From NCBI GenBank assembly GCA_964430245.1, contig CAYSEW010000049.1:1-8474 (forward strand): a stretch of 8,474 nt of DNA, given 5' to 3'. Positions within the stretch are counted from its first letter, which is position 1, and each line of letters begins with the position of its first letter. This document shows positions 1 through 6,031 of this stretch, piece after piece. The notes under the pieces are model-generated. The model was not told the origin of the DNA and did not search any database. It worked only from the letters and a program-made list of their open reading frames with translations. The translations under genes and the position numbers were made by a program. Source of the stretch: CAYSEW01 sp964430245 (GTDB lineage Bacteria; Bacteroidota; Bacteroidia; Flavobacteriales_D; Parvicellaceae).

Positions 1-218
1 GGGGTTTTTATGTTGAGCTAAATGAAAACAAATGTGAAGGGCTAGTTCATATGAGATCATTAGAAGACGATCATTATTATTACGACCATTCATCACAAAA
101 GATCATAGGTCAAAACACTTCTGAATCATTTCATCTTGGAATGGAAGTAACAGTGGTAGTCAAAAAGGCCGACATCTTAAAAAGACAAGTTGATTTGGCT
201 TTAAGAAAGTTTAATTAA
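1..218 (+). CDS. rnr: Ribonuclease R, C-terminal S1 domain (5' end outside window)
   Basis: This frame is open from the window edge (first full codon at 3) to a TAA at 216-218, giving 71 residues. It begins GFYVELNENKCEGLVHMRSL and continues with a DDHYYYD segment, an IIGQNTSESFHLG stretch and a final VVKKADILKRQVDLAL strand. This order (G-YVEL, EGLVH, DD-YY-D, a variable I-G loop, then LG-V-V-V--AD---R-VD--L) is the OB-fold S1 RNA-binding domain at the C-terminus of RNase R, the processive 3'-5' exoribonuclease that degrades structured RNA. The catalytic RNB domain lies upstream, outside the window. The protein stops almost directly after the S1 domain and lacks the long lysine-rich tail of some proteobacterial RNase R. 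The family call rests on remembered motif order in this tail only; another S1-containing RNB protein is a less likely alternative. Confidence 0.85.
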   Translation, partial: GFYVELNENKCEGLVHMRSLEDDHYYYDHSSQKIIGQNTSESFHLGMEVTVVVKKADILKRQVDLALRKFN

Positions 219-271
219 TGTTGTTATTAATAGAATGATGTTCATATATTTATCTTATTAATAATAACATT
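217..271. repeat. AT-rich inverted repeat at the rnr stop codon (possible terminator hairpin)
   Basis: AATGTTGTTATTAATA (217-232) pairs with TATTAATAATAACATT (256-271) along 16 bases, with one G-U type pair and a 23-base loop. The left arm overlaps the last two bases of the rnr stop codon. The stem has almost no G or C and is not followed by a run of T, so it is not a classical intrinsic terminator. It could protect or trim the rnr mRNA end, or be a protein-binding dyad upstream of the next operon. Confidence 0.5.
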
Positions 272-285
272 CATCGACACTGTAG

Positions 286-310
286 TTACTTTTAAGTAAT
301 TAATATTACT
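286..310 (+). promoter_or_regulatory. Operator-like cluster of TTACT/AGTAA half-sites upstream of the fusion gene
   Basis: Two overlapping dyads lie here: TTACTT-TT-AAGTAA (286-299) and AGTAAT-TAAT-ATTACT (295-310). TTACT therefore occurs at 286-290 and again 20 bases later at 306-310, with the inverted AGTAA between them at 295-299. The cluster ends 11 bases before the ATG at 322, where a repressor would block a promoter or the leader. TACTTTTA at 287-294 is one base off the Bacteroidota -7 element TAnnTTTG, but I see no convincing -33 TTTG at the expected spacing. The regulatory role is inferred from symmetry and position alone. Confidence 0.35.
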
Positions 311-321
311 GCTCCTAAACA

Positions 322-2235
322 ATGGAAGATAAAATCAATATCATCTTCTTCACAGATCCTATATGTTCTACATGTTGGGGTATTGAACCTCATATTAACA
401 AATTCAGGTTAGAGTATGGGCACCTAATTGATATAGATTACAGGATGGGAGGATTATTACCCTACTGGGAAAAATATAGTTCTGTTACAGTTAATAATCC
501 AAGTGATGTTAAAAAGCATTGGGACGAAAAAAGTAGTGAATATGAAATGCCTATTGATGGCGATTTATGGAGTGAAGATCCTCTTGATTCATCATATCCT
601 CCATCAATAGCATTTAAAGCTGTTGAAATACAAGACAAAGAAAAGGCAATCAAATATTTGAGAAGATTAAGGGAAATGGTGTTCACTGAAAAAAGGAACA
701 TCACAAAATGGGAGCACCTGTCAAAAGCAGCAATAGAATTTGGTTTAGACCTCAAACAATTTAAAAAGGATTTTAATGGAAAAGCCAAAGAACTTTTTCA
801 TCAAGACTTACAATTGGCTAAGCAAAATAGCGTAAAGATATTTCCCACTTTAATAATGAAAAACTCACTAGGAGACATAAAAAAAATTAAAGGATACAAC
901 CCATACAATCTTTATGAAGAGGAGTTGATGAAAATATACTTTAAGACCAAGAAAAGATATTATGACAAAGAAGGATTAGATATATTTAATATTTATCCAA
1001 CTTTAACAACTAAGGAATTTGCAGAATTAAAAGGTGTAAATTACAAGGAAGCCGAGCTTTTATTACATAAATATGAAAATAAGAACAAGATTAAATCTTA
1101 TAGAGTAAAAAATGGTAGTATTTGGACAAAAAACAAATTAACAATAATTGGAGGCGGTATTGCCGGCCTTGCGTTGGCTAATTTTTTAGAACAAAAGAAA
1201 CAAGATTACCAGATATTTGAAAAAAACCTAAAGCTTTCAAAAAGAGGACATGGGTTTATTATCCCTCCAAAAGGAATAGAGATATTGTCGGAGATATTTC
1301 CTGTAACTGATTTTTTTAATTCCGGCAACAAGCTTGAATTTTACTCTGCCTATGATCATTTAGGAAAAATGATAACAAAGATCAATATGGACAGTACTTT
1401 TGTAATTTCCAGAAATTCATTGATCGACCTTCTTCTTAAGGCAATACCGAGTCATAAAATTCAATACGGAAAGGAATTTAAGGAGCTCCATTTAAAAGAT
1501 TCCTTAGTCAATGAAATTGTGTTTAATGGAATAGGTAAAAGTAAAGTTAATCCAGAGATAGTTGTAGCTGCTGATGGGGTAAACAGCAAGGTAAGGAAAA
1601 AATTATTTCCTGAAAACAAGCTAAATCCAGTTCCGGAAAATGAAATAGTAAGTATTATTAAAGATGAAGAATTAGCAGAATCCTTAGGTGCCCATTTTAA
1701 TAAGTATATTTTTAGAGGAGGAGGATTAGCAGTTGGAATGATGAGGCTTAATAGAGAGGAAATAATATGGTTTGTTCAATTTGATACTGAAAAGTACAAC
1801 CCAGTTCTTGACACGCCTACTCAAAAAAGAAATTTCATATATGATCATTTTAGCAATTGGTGTGACCCAATCCCAGAGTTAATAGAAACAACAAATTTCA
1901 ATCATTCTCATTTATGGAGAGTTCATGAATTAAATGATTTTAAATTAACCAATAAAAACAATACTTTATTATTGGGTGACGCTGCTCAACCATTGATTCC
2001 TTTGACTAGTAAGGGGGTTACTCAAGCACTAAAGGACGCTAAGCTATTTTCAGATCTATTGGATGTTAACTCATTAGAGCAAAAAGCAGATGTAGACTAT
2101 CTTTTTAAGCAATATCATGAAATTAGACAGAAAGAGACAGAAAGTAATAATAAGACAGGAAGTGAGATGCTACAAAATTTTAAGCTTCCTTTGGAAAAGC
2201 AATCTGAACCTGACATTCCTATTGCATTAGATTGA
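322..2235 (+). CDS. DsbA/FrnE-like thioredoxin-fold, winged-helix-like and FAD-dependent monooxygenase fusion protein
   Basis: This 637-residue protein has three parts. Residues 1-213 form a DsbA/FrnE/SpxH-like thioredoxin-fold domain: strand NIIFFTDPICSTCWG with CxxC at C15-C18, YRMGGLLPYW near 40-49, a helical insert, and a cis-proline at P175 in KIFPTL. Residues 217-270 (TLTTKEFAELKGVNYKEAELLL to GSIW) look like the small winged-helix tail of Bacteroidota DsbA-family proteins. Residues 272-610 are a group A flavoprotein monooxygenase: dinucleotide motif GGGIAG 277-282, R364, AADGVNSKVR 416-425, and GDAAQP 552-557 followed by TSKG and a helix. The usual histidine of GDAAH is Q556. There is no signal peptide or membrane segment, so it is probably cytoplasmic. 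ATG 322 follows an in-frame TAA at 316-318. The flavin domain should hydroxylate or otherwise oxidise a small molecule using NAD(P)H and O2; the substrate is unknown. The next gene starts three bases later. Domain identities are firm; the joint function is inferred. Confidence 0.85.
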   Translation: MEDKINIIFFTDPICSTCWGIEPHINKFRLEYGHLIDIDYRMGGLLPYWEKYSSVTVNNPSDVKKHWDEKSSEYEMPIDGDLWSEDPLDSSYPPSIAFKAVEIQDKEKAIKYLRRLREMVFTEKRNITKWEHLSKAAIEFGLDLKQFKKDFNGKAKELFHQDLQLAKQNSVKIFPTLIMKNSLGDIKKIKGYNPYNLYEEELMKIYFKTKKRYYDKEGLDIFNIYPTLTTKEFAELKGVNYKEAELLLHKYENKNKIKSYRVKNGSIWTKNKLTIIGGGIAGLALANFLEQKKQDYQIFEKNLKLSKRGHGFIIPPKGIEILSEIFPVTDFFNSGNKLEFYSAYDHLGKMITKINMDSTFVISRNSLIDLLLKAIPSHKIQYGKEFKELHLKDSLVNEIVFNGIGKSKVNPEIVVAADGVNSKVRKKLFPENKLNPVPENEIVSIIKDEELAESLGAHFNKYIFRGGGLAVGMMRLNREEIIWFVQFDTEKYNPVLDTPTQKRNFIYDHFSNWCDPIPELIETTNFNHSHLWRVHELNDFKLTNKNNTLLLGDAAQPLIPLTSKGVTQALKDAKLFSDLLDVNSLEQKADVDYLFKQYHEIRQKETESNNKTGSEMLQNFKLPLEKQSEPDIPIALD

Positions 2236-2238
2236 TCA

Positions 2239-3396
2239 ATGAGCTTTAAAAATTCAAGTATTAACTTAAAAGCACTAAAGAAAAAAGCCTTTAATAACAG
2301 GTGGGCTGATTCTTACGATGGTGTTATACCTTTAACAGCAGCTGATCCAGATTTTCCAGTTGCTCCCGAAATAATAGATGGGATTGCTGATTATATTAAT
2401 GATGGATATTTAAATTATGGACCATTTACTGGGCTAACTGAATTTAAAGAGATCGCAGCAAGCTATTTTAATAACAAGCATGGCTGTGAATTTTCTACTG
2501 AAGATGTGTTGCCAGTGAATAGCGCTGCAAAAGGGATGCAGTTAGTGGCTAAATTCTTGTTAGATCCTGGAGATGAGGCTATCATATTTGATCCTGTGGA
2601 TTTTTTATTTCAAAGCACAATTAAATCTATAGGCGCTTCTCCTGTCCCTATTAAACTAAATATGAATGGGGAAGTAGATTTTAATTTACTTGAGCAAATG
2701 ATTACGTCTAAAACAAAAATGATTTGTTTATGTAATCCTCATAATCCTTTAGGGAAAGTATATAGCATAGAAACATTGAAAAAAATAGCAGACTTAGCCA
2801 TTGCTCATAACATTTGGGTAATGAGCGATGAAATTTGGAGTGATATTATTTATGATAAGAAAAAACATATTAGTTATTCTACTATTTCTAAAAATGCGGC
2901 ATTAAAATCATTTACTATATATGGATTTTCTAAATCTTATGGGTTAGCAGGACTAAGAGTTGGAGCTGTGTTTTGTTCAAACAAGGAAAAAATGAATGAT
3001 TTTATAAAGGAGTCAGATTATTATACTACAATTGAAGGGGTGTCAACCATATCTCAGATTGCAGCCATAGTTGCTATTAAGAAAGCCCAATATTGGCTAG
3101 AGGATTTTAAAAGACAGTTACATTCTAAACGAAGTCTTGTGGTTGGTTTAATTAATCAAACGGAAATATTAGAAGCAAAGCTACCTGAATCAACCTATGT
3201 GATTTTTCCTAAAATTAAAAACGGCATGTCAAGTAATCAATTTGTAAATCAGCTTCTTGAAAAAGGAAAAGTGAAAGTAGTACCAGGAACCACAAGGTGG
3301 TTTGGTAATGAAGCGAAAGGACATATACGCATTTGTTTTTCGACTTCAGAAGAGATATTAAAAGAAGCATTTGAAAGAATGGCAATAGCATTTTAA
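2239..3396 (+). CDS. PLP-dependent aminotransferase, class I/II (fold type I)
   Basis: The 385-residue length is usual for the family. Motifs in order: AADPDFP 35-40 and NYGPFTG 59-65 near the N-terminus, NPHNPLG 166-172 with the PLP-contacting asparagine, SDEIW 196-200 with D197 to pair with the pyridine nitrogen, Y228, SKSYGLAGLR 231-240 with Schiff-base lysine K232 and phosphate-binding R240, and HIRICFS 362-368 with R364 to hold the substrate carboxylate. All core catalytic residues are present, so it should be active in the cytoplasm. The aromatic usually stacked on the cofactor in the (E/D)P-Y segment is not obvious: here it reads DPVDFLF 118-124. A MalY/PatB-like cysteine-S-conjugate or cystathionine beta-lyase is an alternative, as that group shares the fold. 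ATG 2239 is three bases after the stop of the fusion gene, so the two are almost certainly one operon. The substrate is not readable from sequence, but the pairing suggests it acts on the flavoenzyme's substrate or product. Confidence 0.85.
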   Translation: MSFKNSSINLKALKKKAFNNRWADSYDGVIPLTAADPDFPVAPEIIDGIADYINDGYLNYGPFTGLTEFKEIAASYFNNKHGCEFSTEDVLPVNSAAKGMQLVAKFLLDPGDEAIIFDPVDFLFQSTIKSIGASPVPIKLNMNGEVDFNLLEQMITSKTKMICLCNPHNPLGKVYSIETLKKIADLAIAHNIWVMSDEIWSDIIYDKKKHISYSTISKNAALKSFTIYGFSKSYGLAGLRVGAVFCSNKEKMNDFIKESDYYTTIEGVSTISQIAAIVAIKKAQYWLEDFKRQLHSKRSLVVGLINQTEILEAKLPESTYVIFPKIKNGMSSNQFVNQLLEKGKVKVVPGTTRWFGNEAKGHIRICFSTSEEILKEAFERMAIAF

Positions 3397-3493
3397 ATAG
3401 TTATAAAAAACACTGCAAAGAAAAACGGCTTCAAAATATTTTTCATGGTAAAAAAATATGCGTATCTTAATAAGTTAGTAGAAACAAAATATA
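3397..3493 (+). promoter_or_regulatory. Intergenic leader of the receiver/kinase operon, probably holding its promoter
   Basis: This 97-base A-rich gap separates the aminotransferase stop from the first receiver. It contains a short dyad, ATATTTTT (3436-3443) and AAAAATAT (3452-3459) with an 8-base loop, made only of A and T, which is weak evidence for a terminator. I see no clean TAnnTTTG element. TATCTTAATAAG at about 3463-3474, some 20-30 bases before the ATG, is the best -10-like stretch but only a loose match. A separate transcription unit is inferred from the change of function and the gap, which is much longer than the other same-strand spacings nearby. Confidence 0.25.
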
Positions 3494-3898
3494 ATGAATA
3501 GTAACCTGTTTTTTTTACTTATAGATGATGATAATCTAGCAAATGCACTTTCTGCAAAATTAATTGAGAAAGTATTTATAAATGCCAATATAAACATGGT
3601 AAATAAATCAGATGCTACCATTAAGCTATTAAAAGAAGAAAAGTATGCAGACCCAGATTTAATTTTTCTTGACATCAACCTTGGAAATGAAAATGGCTGG
3701 AACCTCTTGGAAGATATTAATAAAATTTTTATAGAGAGGAGTAATACTTTACCAAAAGTAATCATATTAACGAGTTCAATTTTTGAAGAAGATAGATTAA
3801 GAACAAAAAAATATAGTAATGTTATAAAGTACATCAGTAAACCGATGTCCGTTACTGAATTAAAAGAGATATCCAATGAATATTTTACCCCAGCTTAA
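3494..3898 (+). CDS. Stand-alone response regulator receiver protein (first of a tandem pair)
   Basis: This 134-residue protein is a single CheY-like receiver domain with no DNA-binding or enzymatic output. Acidic metal-binding residues are D11-D12 (with D13) in LLIDDDN, the phosphoacceptor is D60 in IFLDINLG, the switch threonine is T93 in IILTSS, and the conserved lysine is K116 in YISKPMS. Every residue needed for phosphorylation is therefore present. The proline usually found four residues after the phosphoacceptor is glycine (G64). The sequence style (SSI then acidic/basic residues, and SKP) is that of small receivers common in Bacteroidota, which often act as phosphotransfer partners of orphan kinases. 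A second receiver follows 12 bases after the stop and a histidine kinase after that, so this protein most likely takes phosphate from that kinase. Start ATG 3494 leaves the first beta strand complete. Confidence 0.9.
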   Translation: MNSNLFFLLIDDDNLANALSAKLIEKVFINANINMVNKSDATIKLLKEEKYADPDLIFLDINLGNENGWNLLEDINKIFIERSNTLPKVIILTSSIFEEDRLRTKKYSNVIKYISKPMSVTELKEISNEYFTPA

Positions 3899-3910
3899 TA
3901 AATTATACAG

Positions 3911-4297
3911 ATGAATTTTTTATTAGTAGATGATGATAGCACAGCTAACTTTATTGCAAAAAAATTAATTGAAAGGGCTTTTAAAAGTTCAAGGATTAAT
4001 GTTGCTAAAAATTCAAAGGAAACATTAGGTAATTTAAAAAGTGAAAAAGGAGAATTCCCCAATGCAATCTTTTTAGATATTAATTTAGGCATTGAAAATG
4101 GATGGGAAATTTTAGAAAAGATCTTGAGATTAAAGGAGAAGGGGAGTATTAAAAAAATTCCAAACATCATAATATTATCATCTTCTATCTATGATGGAGA
4201 TAAGGAAAAAGCTAAGGACCATGATAATGTGGTTAGCTTTATTTCAAAACCGTTAAGTATAGATAAACTTGAAAATATTAAGATTCTATTAAATTGA
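3911..4297 (+). CDS. Stand-alone response regulator receiver protein (second of a tandem pair)
   Basis: This 128-residue receiver-only protein is clearly paralogous to the preceding gene; the alignment runs end to end with very few gaps. Key residues are D7-D8 in FLLVDDDS, phosphoacceptor D56 in IFLDINLG, S90 in place of the switch threonine (IIILSSS), and K113 in FISKPLS. As in its partner, glycine (G60) replaces the proline at phosphoacceptor +4, while the ENGW motif is kept. Serine for threonine at the switch position is a conservative change and should keep it functional. The ATG starts directly on the first beta strand. The stop TGA at 4295-4297 overlaps the apparent TTG start of the kinase, so translation of the kinase is probably coupled to this gene. 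An early local duplication followed by divergence is the simplest origin of the pair. Confidence 0.9.
   Translation: MNFLLVDDDSTANFIAKKLIERAFKSSRINVAKNSKETLGNLKSEKGEFPNAIFLDINLGIENGWEILEKILRLKEKGSIKKIPNIIILSSSIYDGDKEKAKDHDNVVSFISKPLSIDKLENIKILLN
4294..4297 (+). promoter_or_regulatory. TTGA stop/start overlap coupling receiver 2 to the kinase
   Basis: The bases TTGA hold the TTG start of the kinase and the TGA stop of the second receiver. This is the TTG counterpart of the common ATGA overlap used for termination-reinitiation coupling. I see no purine-rich ribosome binding site, and the leader is A/T-rich. The kinase would then be made mainly by ribosomes that have just finished the receiver, at a lower level than the receivers. 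Confidence 0.6.
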
Positions 4298-6030
4298 AAA
4301 CACAATCTGAGCATTTAATTTGGCTAAGAAAAACCCCATCAACAATTATTGAAATAAGTGATGGTTGGGGGAAGCTTTTTGGGTGTACAAAAGAAGCGGC
4401 TATTCTTATTTTACAAGAAGAATATGATGAAATTAGGTCAAAAAACCTCAATAAAAAAGAACTTATTATAGGTGGAATAAAAGTTCAAATAAATGGCTCT
4501 GCTGATAAAAAAGAAAGACTTTGGATAGCTAGTAATAAAGATTATATCACTCAATTAGAAATAAAATTAGAAGAACAAAGAAACTTTTTTGATTGCATCT
4601 TCCTAAATATAATTACAGACATTGTAATCTTTGACTCTAATCATCGATATCTATATGTTAATAGTAAAGCTATTAAAGACAATAAAATTAGGGAATGGAT
4701 AATTGGCAAAACAGATATGGATTACTGCCGATATAAAAAACTTTCATTAGACCTTGCTAAAAAGAGAAGAAAAAGTTTTTTAAATGTCATTAAGTCAAGA
4801 AGTAGCTCTGAATTTATAGACAAACACATTGATAAACAAGGTAATGAAGTTTATGTCCATAGAAAAATGCATCCAATTATTATGGATCAAAATATAAAAT
4901 ATGTTCTTGGAATAGGTTATGATATTACTGACATTAAAATTCTTGAGCAAAGTTTAGAACACTCCAAAAAAGAATATAAAACTTTGTTTGAAGAAAATGT
5001 TGCAGGAATATTTTTAACTAGAATGAATGGAGAATTTGTAAGATGGAATAAAGCATTTGAGAATATTTTTGGATATAAAGCTACAGAGTTTAAAAAATTA
5101 AATGCAGAAGCATTATATGAAAACAAAGCATTCAGAAAAAAATACATTAAAGAGTTAAAAGCCAATGGTACTTTGCTGAATTATATACTACCTACAGTTA
5201 ATAAAGAGGGGTTAAGAATTTTATTGAATGCTAATATCTCATTGATCAATTTAAATGGTGAAGAGTTTCTTCAAGGAACAGTATTTGATATTACAGAGAA
5301 AAAGAGAATAGAAGATGAAATAGTTGGGATTAATAAGGAATTAACTTTAAAAAATCAGGACCTTCTTGAGTTTAATTATATGATATCTCATAACGTAAGA
5401 AGTCCTTTGTCAAATATAATAGGCCTAATTTCATTATTAGAGATGGATCAAGAAATTAAAGACCATGTAGGGTATGACCTGTTTAGCGAAATAAAAATCT
5501 CCGCTAAGAGGTTAGACGACACTCTCCATGACCTTAATTCAATATTAGATTTAAGAAAACATGAGAAATCGCCATTTAAAGCTGTTTATTTAAGAGAGGT
5601 ACTCGAGACTGTCCTTTTAGGGTTTAATTATAAGAAAGCGGATTTTAAAATAAATGTCCAGCAAAAGGGAGATGATCAACTACTAACCAATAGTGTATAT
5701 TTAAAAAACATCTATTATAATTTAATCTCCAATAGTATTAAATATAGGTCAAGCAAAAGAAGGTTAAAAATCAATATTTCATTGATCAATGAAGAAAATG
5801 TTTTCACACTTAAGGTGGAAGACAATGGTATTGGCTTTAATCAGAAAAAATACAAAGACCTTATTTTTAAATCATTTAAACAAATTAATGACACAGCTGA
5901 AGGCAAGGGCCTTGGGTTAAGTCTAATTGACACACAGGTGAAAATGCTAGGAGGAAAAATTAATGTAGAGAGCAAGGTTGATAAGGGAACATCTTTTACC
6001 ATTCAATTACCAAAAACCCCAGGAAATTAA
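4294..6030 (+). CDS. Soluble PAS-PAS sensor histidine kinase
   Basis: This 578-residue kinase has no signal peptide or membrane segment, so it should sense a cytoplasmic signal. Residues 1-90 look like a shortened PAS-like or other sensory segment (IIEISDGWGKLFGC). A helical linker follows, then PAS 1 at about 96-217 (ends GIGYDITDIK) and PAS 2 at about 224-340 (ends GTVFDITEKKR). The dimerisation and phosphoacceptor helix carries H366 in SHNVRSPLSNI. The ATPase domain has an N-box around N476-N480 (NLISNSIKY), the G1 box DNGIGF 510-515, an F-box near F528 and the G2 box GKGLGLSL 537-544. Both halves look catalytically complete. The apparent start is TTG at 4294, overlapping the preceding TGA in TTGA; an in-frame stop at 4279-4281 limits extension upstream, and the first in-frame ATG codes for M142, inside PAS 1. 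ATT 4288 is a less likely start. With two receiver genes upstream it forms a three-gene signalling operon. Confidence 0.9.
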   Translation: MKTQSEHLIWLRKTPSTIIEISDGWGKLFGCTKEAAILILQEEYDEIRSKNLNKKELIIGGIKVQINGSADKKERLWIASNKDYITQLEIKLEEQRNFFDCIFLNIITDIVIFDSNHRYLYVNSKAIKDNKIREWIIGKTDMDYCRYKKLSLDLAKKRRKSFLNVIKSRSSSEFIDKHIDKQGNEVYVHRKMHPIIMDQNIKYVLGIGYDITDIKILEQSLEHSKKEYKTLFEENVAGIFLTRMNGEFVRWNKAFENIFGYKATEFKKLNAEALYENKAFRKKYIKELKANGTLLNYILPTVNKEGLRILLNANISLINLNGEEFLQGTVFDITEKKRIEDEIVGINKELTLKNQDLLEFNYMISHNVRSPLSNIIGLISLLEMDQEIKDHVGYDLFSEIKISAKRLDDTLHDLNSILDLRKHEKSPFKAVYLREVLETVLLGFNYKKADFKINVQQKGDDQLLTNSVYLKNIYYNLISNSIKYRSSKRRLKINISLINEENVFTLKVEDNGIGFNQKKYKDLIFKSFKQINDTAEGKGLGLSLIDTQVKMLGGKINVESKVDKGTSFTIQLPKTPGN

Positions 6031-6031
6031 T
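6031..6031. other. One-base gap between convergent stop codons
   Basis: The kinase ends with TAA at 6028-6030 and the protease, on the other strand, ends with TAG whose complement is 6032-6034. Only one base separates the two coding regions, so any terminator for either transcript must lie inside the opposite gene. I saw no GC-rich hairpin with a T run at the junction. Confidence 0.9.

Noticed and set aside
462..788. Open frame on the minus strand opposite the DsbA-like domain.
   Set aside because: It lies wholly inside the well-supported fusion gene, its translation matches no family I recognise, and it has no leader of its own.
2231..2240. Palindrome ATTGATCAAT, also at 5241-5250 and 5781-5790.
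   Set aside because: Two copies encode the same short peptide (ISLIN) inside the kinase and the third spans the stop/start junction of the operon. The spacing and placement show no common pattern, so chance and codon use explain it.
3436..3459. ATATTTTT/AAAAATAT dyad as a terminator for the aminotransferase operon.
   Set aside because: The arms contain only A and T, the stem is 8 bp, and no separate T run follows. It is mentioned in the leader entry but is too weak to call as a terminator.
3475..4170. Two minus-strand open frames opposite the receiver genes, with hydrophobic translations.
   Set aside because: They are antisense to two clear paralogous receiver genes. Their apparent membrane character comes from reading AT-rich receiver codons on the other strand.
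4917..5165. Minus-strand open frame opposite the second PAS domain.
   Set aside because: It is antisense to a conserved coding region and shows no recognisable domain.
322..6030. A single defence or mobile system covering the whole plus-strand region.
   Set aside because: No nuclease, toxin, transposase, reverse transcriptase or repeat array is present. The genes divide into a metabolic pair and a signalling cassette separated by a longer gap.
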